From contig OZ176053.1 in NCBI GenBank assembly GCA_964247055.1, positions 10,106,001 through 10,170,000 of the forward strand: a stretch of DNA of 64,000 nt, read 5' to 3'. The first letter of the stretch is position 1, and every line of letters begins with the position of its first letter. The notes under the pieces are model-generated. The model made no database searches. It was not told the DNA's origin and worked only from the letters and a program-made list of their open reading frames with translations. This DNA is from Paragordius varius (Eukaryota > Nematomorpha). The position numbers and the translations under genes are program-made. Shown piece by piece: positions 26,400 through 39,984 of the stretch.

Positions 26400-27320
26400 C
26401 TCGTGCTGCTACGCAGCCCGAGGAAGTCCTTCGTACTTCTGGGGAGGGGGGGTTATTTTTGATTTTATAAGCAATTTTGTTATGCGGCATGAAGTTTTAA
26501 AATGATTCACATAGTCTCATATTCTAAAATTTGGCTCCAATAGCATGCTGTATCGATATGATGGCGCAGTGTAGGCGGGTAGCCCCCTACCCAGAGACCA
26601 ATATAAAAATGTAGAGAGATAAAAAATTTAGCCTTTATACCTGGAATCAGCTTTCATTCCTAATAGTTTATGGAAGAATGGCTTCAAAACTAAATAATAT
26701 TTTGACTTTTTACGGGTAATACTTTAAGCAGCTATTGAATTCATATGGCCTGCTAGGTTTTCTGAAATTTAGCCCCAAAAGCACGCTATTTCGATATGAC
26801 GGGTCAGTTTTTAGCGGGTAGCTCCTTCAGCAGCTATCATCAAACAAACACTTGACTAAAATTTTTGCCTTTAAACAGGGAATACGTATAATCTTTATTG
26901 AATTTTTACGGTCTCCTACCTTGGGCGAAAAATGATTTAAAAAATTATTTTTGTGGACTTAGTTTTTTGTAAAAAGTGGCATTTTACGGGGGAAGCGGGT
27001 AAAAAGAGGACCTAAATTAAAAAAGCGAGCCGACTATGTGTGGCGCAATCGAACTAAACAAAAATTATATTTAAAATTGAATGGTCCAATACGTTCTCCA
27101 GAAAATTGTATCAAGACACGATTTTTGTGACTTGTTTTCGAAAAAACCCGTTTTCCACACGGGGTCGTCCCGAACTGGGGACCTAATTCCAAAAAAGGGC
27201 GAAGCTATTGTCGGGGCATTTATTAATGATTATATTTTTTCGATATTTAGATTTGAATGGGTCCACCGGTTTTCCGGAAACAGATCACAAAGCCAGCATT
27301 TTCCATTTTTATAAATATAT
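26400..27320 (-). repeat. Dispersed element built from the same ~160 bp units, with hairpin-bearing end
   Basis: It matches, in inverse orientation, the copy at 62780-63525; for example aaaaaagggcgaagctattg at 27194 against caatagcttggccctttttt near 62848. Units also match the array at 12-14 kb. The end at about 26402 has two small hairpins, gctgctacgcagc and gaagtccttcgtacttc, before a gggg run. Hairpins plus short tandem units recall Helitron-like or pearl-type elements. The ORF at 27081-27314 is only a by-product, mirrored in the other copy. Confidence 0.6.
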
Positions 27321-27808
27321 AGATTTTCTATTAAGGTATTTTACACAAATAACACAAATATAAATTGAAGATAATAAATCCATGACGGTATTTGCATGAT
27401 ACATGGAAAAATATACGAATATATTATCCTCACTAATCATGCATAATAAAATACAAATACAACTAATTTGAATAGGTAATATCACTACACCCTTAGGAGA
27501 ACTTTTGTATCATACATACAAAAGAAATACAAATTATTTGAATATCAGTCTTTTATTAATTGTTTTAAAAAAAATCTAAAATTGTAAAAAAATTCATTGC
27601 AAACTTTTTTGCCGCCATTTTCAATAATTTTTTATATCGCTAAGACAAGCAAATAAATGTATATTATGGTTGGAAAATGTGAATACTAACTTTAAAAAGT
27701 TTTCACATTTTCCAGCAATATTATTTTGATTTAATATCAGCTGTTCGTTTCAATCGGCTTTTGGAGCTGGCCCATTACACAAAACTGTAAAAAATATAAC
27801 TTTTTTAA

Positions 27809-28349
27809 CACTTGGAACAACTTATTCATTTCAGTCCTTCGGGGTAGTTGGATACCCCAGGCCTATTTAAAATTAAATACTTTACAAAATATGGAAGGAA
27901 TTGAAACATGGCAAAATTTCTACATTTATATAACATTGATAAACCAGAATATATAAAAAAATTTATTCAAAAAAACTTGATATATTTAGTCAATCTGACA
28001 TGTGTGCATTGGGGAAGAAATGAAAATAATGCAAAATAAACACTTTTCTATTTATATCAATGTTAGATGTAATTTGAAAATAAAATAAGCTTTAATTTTG
28101 CCTTAAAATTTAAATGAACACGATATTTTGCAAAAATTTTGCATAAAAAATTGGCGTCGAAGTAGTTTGAGATGGAAATTTTTTTCAAAACGAAATTTTA
28201 TTTAGATGTTTTAGCTTATTTATATAATTTTTATTTTATTAGGATAGAAGCATAAATTCAAATTTGTACCGTTTCCGTCAGTAGTTTTTTAAAAATATTT
28301 ACTTAAATTTAGTCTGGGATATTTAGATATCCCAATTTGAATCGAAGTG
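27809..28349 (-). mobile_element. TTAA-type MITE, copy B, with intact target duplication
   Basis: 541 bp, inverted relative to copy A. It is flanked on both sides by TTAA (27805-27808 and 28350-28353). Ends are cacttggaacaac... on the left and ...aatcgaagtg on the right. Inner TIR palindromes ggggtagttggatacccc and gggatatttagatatccc are visible. No coding capacity. The TTAA duplication points to a piggyBac-type transposase acting in trans. Confidence 0.75.
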
Positions 28350-28707
28350 TTAAATGCAGGAGAACAATGTTTGATAAATAGATTTTAACTAAAATAACTT
28401 ATAACGCAGTAGTTTATTTACAAGACTGTGCTCCGGGATATAAACCTGCCCCAATATGTCATCGCGGACATAAAAGTGAAAATGTCATAATGTGTTAAAG
28501 AATAATATTATAATAGTAAATAAATAAATATCCTATAATAAATTTTTATATGACGAATTTGAGGTCAAATTTATTTTTGCTTAAAGCAACCCTATTAATA
28601 CTCTCGAAATGATATAATGTATTTATTGCAAAAACAAGTATAATTATCAAATTGTTCCGCGCAAAATTTAGAAGCTAGGTTTATAATACTCTAATATTTA
28701 TCATAGC

Positions 28708-29510
28708 CAGGTGTAGCCATACATTAGGTTTAACTGAGAGAAGAAGCCAGCGAAAAGTACACAGACGACTAATTTAAAACAGACGTCATTTTATTCAACT
28801 GTCACAAAACGACAAACAGACACAATTAAGCCTCCAAAACTCTTGTCTAATTTATATCATTCGGTAATTCGAATTTTTGTCAGAAAAAGAACGTTTGCGG
28901 CAAGTAAAACTTTATATTCGACCAATATAAACTGTTGAAAGTTATCATTCGCTGGTGGAAACGAATCGCGAGCACCATGGGCATAGCACATGGTTTCGCA
29001 AATTTTAAAGTTGTGATTTCCCGAAAGATAGTGAGGCCCTGGTAGACCACACAACAGCAAAGACGATCAAGTGCCAGAGTTTGAAGATAAAGAATTGAAT
29101 CCAGCTCAACGGTAATCGATAGAAGGATTACAATGAGTAGACTACTATGAATAAAGGGAGAGACACCTTAACTCGTAAAATAAATCCTACAATGAACGTC
29201 AAATTGATAACCACCAATTCCTTGAAGTTAAATAAGTATTTTTTCTGCACCCGTTCTCCGGACCTGGCGTCAGACTATTACAACTTTGCATTAATGGGAC
29301 AACCCTCGTAGAGCAGCAATTTAATGATTTCAAAGACGTTGGAAAATGGCTTGAAGAATGATTTTCTGCATGAATTTTCTGGCACAGCATTCTAATACTA
29401 GCTGAGAGATGGGCAATATGTGTAACCGATGGACATAAAATAAATAATTTATTTCTTTTAAAATACACGTTTTTTACCAAAAAACTGTATTAACCTATGA
29501 CCACACCTAG
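28708..29510 (+). mobile_element. Mariner-family DNA transposon relic (plus strand)
   Basis: Left end caggtgtagccatacattag; the right end read on the minus strand is taggtgtggtcataggttaa, so the TIRs match imperfectly. About 0.8 kb, against 1.2-1.3 kb for a full mariner, so it is internally deleted. In different frames of 29040-29470 the C-terminal transposase is still legible: LVDHTTAKTIKCQ (for HDNARPH...), SPDLASDYYNF (for YSPDLAPSDYHLF), FKDVGKWLEE, and LAERWAICVTDG (for LPERWxKCIxxDG). At least two frame changes and several in-frame stops are present, so it is dead. Confidence 0.75.
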
Positions 29511-31970
29511 TACTTTTCCTTCCTGAAATGAGTTATGGTTTTAGTTTATATGACATGGTACAATATGAGTAAAATGACTAAGATTTGGCTCAGATAATTA
29601 ATAATTCTCTTTGCTTTCATGTAGGTATTTAATTTCGAAATTATGATCTAAAAATTTAAAATATATTTGATTGAAAATTAAAGGCAAATTACCAAACGAC
29701 AACAAGCCGAGCCAGCATCAACGATACGGCATAAAAAACGAAGTAATGATAAACAACTATCTAATATTCTTTAAAAAAACTTGGAAAAAACCCTTAGGGA
29801 CCCGAATAGTTAGAAATTATGTGGTGATATTGATTTAAAAGCATTTATTCACGATTAGATCGCCGAAGATTTTGATTATACAGTACTCAACATTGCCGTA
29901 TATTATACATAATCTTTAGATAATTTCGAATTCAATCATAATTGTTAAACCGATTTATATGTTTAAGTCATATAATTAATTCATATCATTTTACTGGCAA
30001 TTTTCAAATAAGGAGCGATTAAATGCATTTCTGGTCTACCACCCTAGTCAAGGTTAGATACGATGGAAAATTTGATTATATTATATAAAATATTTTTTTA
30101 TCCATTAAAAATACAGTAGGAGAGCTATTAACTTTGAAGAATCAAGATTAAAGGACATATTTTTAAAATTATTATATATTATCAATAAAAAATATTAACA
30201 TAGCCATGTTTATTTATATACGGATCATCATAATTTATCCCATTTATGGTCAAGCGTATATTTACCCTCAAAATTCGGATATTTTAATTTTTGATAACAT
30301 TTTTTAAAACTAACCTTTTTCAATTGCCAGCTAAAAAATCATATTTATAGTTTTAACAACCAATAAAATTCTATCTAATTATGGTCCAGTGTTCGGTATT
30401 TAGCAATTAGCAAATTCCAATAATAATATTTTTTATTGGCAATGGTAGGTAACTAAATTAATTAATAATTAATTAGTATCACCCCCCCCCCTTAATCATT
30501 ACCTTGAAAGGTAGAGTAATGTAATACTATCTCACTAATCAGAATAAAATTAAAGAATGGTGTCATAGGAAAGCAAAAAATATATAAATGGATTATACTC
30601 TAAATACAAATTAATTAGGATTGTCGCGCACAGCAGTATGTGAACCTTTGTTTAATAAGGAGGTAACCTTGAAATTATTATATTGATTGTAAAATATTTA
30701 TATTAATAAAGTTTAAGTTGGTATTTGCTGCCTTTTATAAATTTAAGTTAGGATTGAAAAAATAAAGTTTTTATAAATGAACGTGTACCTTGTTTTTGGA
30801 AACTGGAGTTACTTTTCCTATCCTGATGATTTATATTAGGAGGAGATAAGGATTCATTAAATTTTAAGTTATCCTTATTTAAAATTTTATCCATTAAAAA
30901 TTGCGCAAAATTGCCAACAATCAACTTTTAGTGCTTTTACAATAATTAAAACCATGAAAAAAAAATTAATGCCATCACGATACATCTGAATTTTATTTTT
31001 TGATCTGGATTTAATTTAAATTTGATTTTCAATAATATTTAACTTAATTGTGCATTTTGGCGCCCATTAATATTATAGAATATGTTAAGTATAAATAAAT
31101 CTTTGACCCCAATATAAATTTCTACCTCTCATTTTTTGCTACTTAGTTTTGAAATTTGAAAAAAATCAATACGATAATTATAATTTTAAATATTCTCCTC
31201 AGTAATTATTTTCAGCAAAAGTAACCCATTGACACAAATTAAAAATTGTTCTTCTTTATGAGAGCACGTTTATTAAAAATTTAACACTAATTCTCAACAA
31301 ATTAATAGATATTTCTATAGTACTATTAAAAATTGCTTTCAAAACTTATTTTATTTTTTATATGTTTAGAATACAAGTATAAAATTTTTGAATGATAGAA
31401 ATATATTTTAATAAATCATAAGTTGTCATAATTTTTTTATGCCATTCGCTATAAAAAATAAAAAAGGTTGGTGTAGAGACGTAAAAGAAGCTAATATGTT
31501 TTGGGATACATTTCAACATATATTTATTATGCTTGCTATAAAAGCCAACTTCCCCCTATAATCAAAAGTGGAGAATACAAAGTTGGATTCCACCCTTGTA
31601 TTTATGTACATCTTTATAATATTGATTTTTGTAAAGGTAAAAAATAGGATAACATAGGATACAATGGATAAAAAAAGTCCCATTTTAAATGGGATTGTTT
31701 ATAGATATAATACATAGTATGTATATATGCAACGTATAAATTTTTGCACACGATTTGCTTGTTTTATTGAGTCTTTGAAAAGTGCATTAAATCTTTCCAA
31801 CATTTATTTTCTGCACAACGTAATTAGTTTATAGATAGGCCTATTTCATTGAATATTTCATCAAAAAATTATTGTGATAAAATATGGATCATATATTTGG
31901 TCATCTTTTTGTCACACTATATTACAATAATTGTTAAGTTGGCATCTAAAACACTGAGCATTGGCTAAAA
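29511..31970. other. Upstream region of the CNG channel gene, no gene seen
   Basis: AT-rich spacer with a C10 run at 30482-30491. The channel promoter presumably lies near its right end. No exon is convincing on either strand. Confidence 0.4.
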
Positions 31971-34900
31971 ATGTTAAACGAGCAAGATAGAACTGATATA
32001 GATTATATGGATATGCAATCAAATAATGGTCGTAATACCCAACATAATCCATTTTCATCAATCAATGAGAATGTTAATATTATTAATAATAAGGCTAACA
32101 AAATGGAAAATACATCATTTTCCCGTAATAATGACAATAATAATAATATAGTCGGTTCGCAAAATGAAATTATCTATAAACCTATATATCAGCCAAAACC
32201 CATACCGTTCAACAAAACTTATGCCAATAAAAAATTCAGGTCACATCATGACAATTTATTAGACAAACATTTAAGCTATAAAAATACGGATAAATCAAAA
32301 GTTTTAGAACCGACAAATGAATTCCGTTTAGAAATACCTCCATCTCCACCCTCATCTTTCACTACTATAAGTAATATGACCACATCTAACTCAGAAAACC
32401 CAAACAATAATGATAAAAATGCCGATATAACAGAAAAGTCAAGTAAATCACCCAGGAAAATTAGTGACACATCCACTGATATAATCTTTAAAGCAATAGG
32501 TGATTCGGGTTCAACTTTAGTTCCGAAATCTAAAAGGTATAAAATGGATGATTTTCAATTAGATAATCTTGGTTATGTCCCGTCACCATCTGAAGAAAAA
32601 ACCGTCAACCCTGATCAAAAACTTTTTATTAGGGATGGGGTTTCAAGAGTTAGCCATAAAAATAATAAATCAAAACGATTCGCAAAAACGGAAAATTTTG
32701 AAATAGATGCATCCTCATCTATGGATGAAGATATAAGTACTAGCAGTAGCAGTTCGATACTTGAAAAAGAATATAAAATAAAAATGTCAGATTTTGAAAA
32801 ACTCATACCTGGAAACATTCGTCTAGGGGACGAATTAGATAGTTCAAAACTAAATTTAGTCGATATGCCGAGGCCATCAAATGGGATGAAGAACAATATT
32901 GAAGAAAAGTCTGATCGCACTAAAAATCCAAATTTATCGCTATTTAGTCATTCAGATGATAGAAACTATGGTCCATCCTACAACGATTCCAGCCATTATG
33001 AAACTGCGCAAGACCAAAACAATAAAACGCTAACTAATACCGAAAATGAATCATCCATACACCCTTTAGGTTTATCAACAAAACTGCCTATTATAGAAAC
33101 AGTCCATAAAAAGCAAATGTTAGATGCAAACATAAAGGAAAATGAAAATAACCATAATATTCAGGAGTTGGGATCTTATGTTAGAAATGGAAGACGTCGA
33201 TCCTCGTTATTATTGAAGAAAGGATCACTCCCATCACTAACAATGGCTCTCAACACAGGTCCTGCCTTAACAACCCCGACTAATCCCGATCATAGAAAAT
33301 CATCTAATCAAGTTTCACCAACCCCGATACCCGCTACAACATCACATACATATTTTCCCGCAGATACGGAACCTGGCGCCAAAAAAGACAAGGAAACTTC
33401 AACAATCAAAGGTCGCGTATCCCTAGCGCTAAGCGGTGGGAGAAGGAGTTTGGATAAAATTCAACGTAGACTCTCTCGCCAATCATTAATCTCGCATGCA
33501 TCTAAAGCAACCGAAGATTCAGTCAATGACGATAAAACTGTAAATCAATCGGATGCTGCCAACATATCATCAGAAAAGAATAACGAGTTACCCGCTGGAA
33601 CGGGTGATCTTGGCGGGGAGGAAAACCCACATCTCGTTTTCGGAAATCTAATAAAATCCATACAGGTAAATTTATTAATGTTAATATATATACTGCCTAT
33701 AAGACATATTTATCATACTCCTAATTTGATTGATATAAATATTAGAATATAAATCTGAAAGATAAATTGCCTTTGTGATTATGTATGATTATACTGCATA
33801 TTAGTTAATTAAAGATTGGGCAGGAGGAAAACAGCCGGTAAAACTTGAAGACGGTCATGATGAATTTCTCGAGAAATTTGCCATGATGACTGGGGAAGAA
33901 GATATAAATCTAAAACCAAGTCTGAAAGAACGGTTAGTTTTGGATTTTTCTATTAAAACATTTTAATATTATTATTTTATAATTTTTTTTAGACTTATTG
34001 TAACAAAAGGTGTTAAAAAGACCAAAAATTTGTGGAAGAAAAGGAAGTCTTTTTAAGATTTGAGTTAAAAGTGTTATATAGTAAATGATGAAGAGCGTAT
34101 TTTAGAATCATTAATTATGTTAAGGTTTATCAGATTTAATTTTTTTTAAAATTATTACTAATTAATCCAATGTTTTATAATAACTATATTTAATATATAT
34201 ATATATATATATAATCATAATTAATTTTTTTAGATATCCATCTTTTTTATTTTGTGGGGGTTAAGGACCTAATAAATATTTGACAAAGCCATTAACACCT
34301 TTTTGAAAATGTATAAGTCCAATATCTTAAATTTTATCGAAATTTATAACTAAAAAAGATGGATAATATTTTATGAATATAATTTTGCATATATGTTGAA
34401 ATTGAAAAGTTTTGCTTAAAATATTTTTTTAAAAGGTTAACGAACGCGTTTTTATATAGGTGGGGGGGGGGGGGGGGGGGGGGTGGCGAGATAAATTAAC
34501 ATTGGCCTCAATTCGGTTAAGTGAACGCTTGAGAGCTCGTGTTAGGTTGCCATCGGATACGCCTATTCTAATTTGCTAAAATATCAAAAATTTTGATTGT
34601 TTTGCATTTAACTTTTTCATTTAAAATATGTTTATCTGGGGTTGATTGTATATACACAGATATTTAGCACAAATATCTCTACGTGGCAGTAGCATCCCTA
34701 GTATTTAATGCTTCCTTGATGGGATTCTTTTCTTATAAGGAAATTACAAAACTCTTTTCTCCGTTTTATATTAAATTAAATTTGTAAATAGTGCCCCTTA
34801 GTTGTCATCATGTGTAAGCAACGCCCTGCTTTCTTTCCCCCTTTAACACTAAATATTTTTCTAAGAAATTATAGTTAAGAAGTTTTAATTTGGAAAACCC

Positions 34901-37900
34901 AGTAATGTAACACACAAATATCCGATCAAATTATATAGATTAATACATTCAAATTTAATTATTGATCCTATATTGACATAATAGAATAAGAACATTTTGT
35001 CGAAAAGTCAGAAACCCAAAGGAGTGGATTATTGACCCAGCAAATAATGGGTACTATTACTGGTGTCTAATTGTCACAATGGTAATGATATACAATCTCG
35101 TTATTGTGATAGCCAGATGCGTCTTTTTTGACTTACAAACACGATATCGAGGTGTATGGTTTATTCTTGACTATCTGGGTGATGCCATTTACATAGCAGA
35201 CATTGGTGTCCATTTGTGTACAGGTGAGTATATTTGCAAAATAATTGTAAAAAATTTCATAAACCTAAATGTTTTGAGTTTTATTATATGTCAGTTTGAT
35301 TATATAAAGAAAAATCGTTTATAAGTTTGCCTAATTTTGAAGTGTTAAAATTATCTAAAAGCTTCGATTAATACGATCAAGTTAAATTATGGTAAAATTG
35401 TATATGATTGAATTTTCGAGAGATTATGTTTACACAATTTTAGTTGTTAAAATGTAATTAGATCATGTCATTTCAAGGCATAAATTTTAAAAATTTTAAG
35501 TTAACTCTTGATTTTTCCCTTTAACAAAAGTTTAAATAATTTTTCTGGCATTCAAATTTTGATTTATATGCACGGCAAAACCTTTAACAACCTTTTCAAA
35601 TATTTAAGCTTCGTTTATATATTATATACATAAATTTTTTATTCACTAAGGTCTAAATGAATGAGATATGTGATTAACCAACTTAAGTGGCTCTGAACTT
35701 TTCCTCCTACTCTTAGTTATAGGGTTTTGAAATTTTCCCGTGCTACAAAAATGTCTTAAAATCTTTGATTCATTTTTTCCGTCATAAGACGTTTCAGCTA
35801 TATACCATTTGAGCAACTTGAGTTGGTTCATTATCGACGTAAATTGAAATTTCAACAAAACTTCTCATGGTTTTGCGATGCCAAAATTATAAAATAAAAA
35901 TTCTATTTGTAAAAAATAAAAATATGGGTATTAAGGTTTAGGCGCAACACTGTTTAACACATTAGATTTCTTGTATTGATTCTATTATAAACGTTTTTAT
36001 TTGTGGATTTTGAAAGCTTTTACTATTTCGAAAAATTTCTATGAAGAACGTTACAAAATATACCCGACATTTTGGCATCCTATCCGGTTAAAAACTAAAC
36101 CCTAAAAATTAAAACCAATAACATTTTTAATTATTTGTTAATGACCCACTAGTTTAACTAAAAGGGTATTGGCTAAAGTGTAATATAAAAAATAAAATTA
36201 GTCAAAAAATTTTCATATTTCAATAGTACGAATCCCCCTGTTCTGCTTGTACAACCACCTACTGCATACAAAAAATTACAACTATTCAAAGAAATTTTGT
36301 ATTGTTTTTTTCTTAGGATATCTGGAACAAGGTTTACTTGTCAATGAACATCGCAAACTTATGAATGCATATGTCAGAACATGGACCTTCATATTTGATA
36401 TTTTGTGCATCTTACCAACCGATCTCCTCTATCTTCGCATGGGTGGAGACTGGACCGTAGCTCGTTTTAACCGCTGTTTAAAATTTACGCGTTTCCGCGA
36501 ATTTTTTAACCGAACTGAAAGTCGAACCACTTTCCCTAACGTGTTTCGTATCTTTAATCTCATGATCTACATTATCATTATTATACATTGGAATGCGTGC
36601 ATTTACTTTTTCATAAGGTAAACCAGTGTTAATATTTTGCGTTTTATCATTGATAATAAAAAAAATATAAAAAGTTTTCTCGTACACTTTATAATTAATC
36701 AAACGCTTTTTTTGGTAAGGAGGAAGGACAAGTTTTATTTTAGATTTTGTTCACATCGAAGTGTCAATTTTTATTGGTTATATTATTAAAACCAATATAC
36801 ATTGTTTTATTTAAATTATCCTTGCTTTACCACGATTTTCCTATAATTTATGTTTTGGCCACTTAAGCCTCAAAATTGGTCTTGGTTCTGATGGATGGGT
36901 TTACAAAGATATTCATGAACCAGGCTGGGACGATCTCACGACCAAATACATTTATAGCTTTTATTGGTCCACGCTGACCTTAACAACTATTGGTAAGTAA
37001 CTCTTTGATTCTTATAGCAAATAATAAAATAAAATAGACATTAACAACATTGTACGCTTATTTATTATAATAATTTAAATACAATAATAAAAATAAATTA
37101 TTTATGTATTGGCAAAAGAAGTTAATGCTATAAAAACAGTTTAAATAATGATAAAAGGATCATTTCAAAGTGGCGCACCATAAATTTTACAAAAGATGAA
37201 AAACGACAACAACCATTTTAAAATAAAACGGTCGCTTTCATCTAACGGTCATAAAAAGGTAAACATTGAGTTTCCAGTAGTATAAATGTCTAATTTTATG
37301 TTTTAAGGCCATTTATGCAAGTGTAAATACATGAAAACTATATATTTTCCAATCTCTATTTTTATGAGGGTAATCTATACATAATCTAATAATATATCAC
37401 TTATTTCAATAAAGTTTTTAAAAAATGCAATGGGTTCTTTGGGCAAGAGCATTTACCATTCTTTTAGTAATTTTCAGTAAATATTTTAAATATAAAGCCA
37501 TAAACTTAGTGATATTACTTTACAAGTTAAAATAGTCCCTTAAACAATTCCACCCATGTATTAATTAGCAGGCAATAAAAACTCTTTTATGGGATAAATA
37601 TGATAGGTGAAACTCCAAGACCTGAACGCGACGAAGAATACCTGTTTGTAGTGATAGATTTTATGATTGGTGTGCTCATATTCGCTACGATTGTCGGTGA
37701 CGTTGGTGCTATGATGACAAATGCCAATGCTGCCAGGGCCGAATTTAGAAATCGCATGGATGCGGTCAAACGGTAAAAAACGTAACATTCAAACGTTAAA
37801 ATGTGATTTTGTATCACAAATTTATTATTATAGTATGGTTGTATCCATCGTACAAACAATGAATCTGGTTGAATTTGAAAAAAAACTAATCTGTGTTAAA

Positions 37901-39924
37901 ACAGCCGAGTCGGAGACTATAAATAAAATATTTCCTGTGAACTGTAATAGCGGGGCGGTTTTTTTTAACTTTTTACCGATTTACACAGAATCTAGATGTT
38001 TATTTAATGCTTATAATTATAACTATCCGATCATGATAAACCCGTTATTTTAATACTTCAAAATAGATTTTTGTAAAAAGGTTAATTATAATTATAATTT
38101 GAATATTAAGATATTAACTAAATTATTTGAATTAAAAATAAATATGAAAAAATTATTCCAATTTTGTCGAAACGTTTTTTGTGTGTGCAATACATAAACC
38201 AATGTTATTTTTATGATTTAGATATATGGAATTACGTAAAGTAAGAAAGGATTTGGAGCGGCGGGTTATCAAATGGTTTGATTACCTGTGGCTAAATAAT
38301 CGACATAGCTTGAACGAAGAAGAAGCTATTTTATCAAATTTGCCTGACAAACTCAAAGCTGAAATAGCTATTAATGTACATTTGGATACATTGCGACGCG
38401 TTACCATATTTAAGGACTGTGAACCGGGATTGTTAGTTGAATTGATTCTCAGGCTCAAATTACAAGTATTAATAGATTATGGATATAAAATTGTAATATT
38501 TTTGAAATCTATCATCGTTGACTTATTGACGGAAAAAAATAGTAAACTCTTAACTTGGTAGAATCATTATTAAAAAATTGTTAAAAGTTTATAATTTTCA
38601 ATGTTAATTAAAAATATTAAATAATTACAGTCATTGCTAATTCGTGATTTTTTAATTAATTTTTTATAAATTTCATAATAAAGAATTAATTCTCTCAAAA
38701 ATTGACAACTTAATTTAATAAATTATTTTTTTTTTAAATACAAGCTTTAGTAACTATTGTACTAATTACCTTTGTTGATGCGGCATATAAATAGGCAATT
38801 ATAATTCTAGTACAGTACCATATGGAGTAAAGTCCATAAAAAAATGTTTTTTTAAAAAACAAGCCTAGTTATATATACACACATATCTATAATATCCCCT
38901 TGTTTTAAAAAAAAAAATTTTTATTCTATTATGGACTAATAATGTTTTATGCCATGCGCTACTGTATATATAATGTAATAAATATAAGATATATGGTTAT
39001 GCTATGTATAGGTATTTTCACCCGGTGATTACATCTGTCGCAAAGGAGATGTTGGCAAAGAGATGTATATACTTAAACGAGGCAAACTGAATGTTGTGTC
39101 AGAAGATGGAAGGACTGTTTATGCTACACTGAGTGACGGGAGCGTTTTTGGAGAACTCAGTATTTTAAATATTCCAGGAAACAAAACTGGTAAACATTTT
39201 GATTGAACATCATTTGAAAAATTCATTTAAACGTTTATAAAATAATATTTATCGTTTTGGTAAAAATACTGCCGATCAACATAGTCGATGAATCGTGTGT
39301 ATAAATTTATATGAAGCTATGAAAATTATCTTTCCTTAATTAAATAACTTTAAAATGGATCAATAAGTATTAAATATATTTTTTAAACCGACCGTTTTCA
39401 TGTATTTGATAAACTTATTGTATATAAAATAATATTTATTTATATCATAAGGTAATCGTAGGACAGCTAATGTTAGAAGTTTGGGCTATTCAGATGTTTT
39501 TTGTCTTTCAAAAGATGATTTGTGGGAAACTTTGGAGGATTATCCCGAGGCCAAGAAAATTTTGTTAGAACGTGGCAAAGAAATTTTAAAGAAAGACAAT
39601 TTATTGGATGAAGAATTATTTAAACAAGCCGAGCAATTCACTGCACAAGGTGGGTCTTCCCAAGAACGAATGATTGATTTAGAGCGAAAGTTAGATAATC
39701 TTCAGACCAGATTTGCACGGTTACTAGCTGAATACACCAACAGTCAATTTAAACTTAAACGCCGGATTACGGCTTTGGAGAAGTCTTCTGAACTACAAGA
39801 TTTACCGTCATCGTTTGTCAATGAATCAGTTTCAAATGAGCGTAGGTCAAGTTATGCTTCATTGCCAGATATGGAAAATACTACACCCGAACCTACAAGC
39901 AATAAAGAATCTCCAAAAAAATAA
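31971..39924 (+). CDS. Cyclic-nucleotide-gated channel, CNGA/TAX-4 type, 10 exons, about 1191 aa
   Basis: Cation channel opened by cGMP or cAMP, typical of sensory neurons. Exons: 31971-33665, 33805-33932, 33993-34046 (or -34009), 35012-35223 (or from 35008), 36317-36617, 36868-36992, 37607-37772, 38222-38465, 39012-39189, 39452-39924. Only the third-fourth join is uncertain. Exon 1 encodes 565 Asn/Ser-rich residues without a known domain, so the protein is much longer than the usual 650-750 aa. S1 starts near [13 protein letters not shown]4 is basic ([16 protein letters not shown]). The pore is [11 protein letters not shown], the alpha-subunit filter with its glutamate. The C-linker begins [12 protein letters not shown]. 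The binding domain runs [19 protein letters not shown] to FGELSILN and [18 protein letters not shown]-terminal coiled coil ([17 protein letters not shown]) matches the CLZ trimerisation zipper of alpha subunits. So: alpha rather than beta subunit. Confidence 0.94.
34462..34483 (+). repeat. Run of 22 guanines in a CNG intron
   Basis: Uninterrupted G22 followed by tggcgag, in intron 3 of the channel gene. It is very unusual in such AT-rich DNA. Length is likely variable or imprecisely sequenced. Confidence 0.85.
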
Positions 39925-39978
39925 TACGATGCTGTATACCGGTCCAATGTTAACTTACACGACAAATACTTAATGTAT

Positions 39979-39984
39979 AATAAA
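39979..39984 (+). terminator. Poly(A) signal for the CNG channel
   Basis: AATAAA 55 bases after the stop codon; further AATAAA words follow within 80 bases. Confidence 0.5.

Noticed and set aside
27081-27314. ORF similar to the one at 62781-62978, suggesting a shared protein
   Set aside because: Similarity comes from the two DNA copies of one repeat; the frames diverge and no domain is visible.
28857-29060. Minus-strand ORF with LLCGLPGPHYLSG
   Set aside because: It opposes the mariner relic, whose transposase reads on the plus strand here.
35646-35858. ORF of 70 codons in a CNG intron
   Set aside because: No motif, intronic and on the opposite strand.
37721-38053. ORF of 110 codons running past a CNG exon
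   Set aside because: Read-through of an exon in the wrong frame and into the intron.
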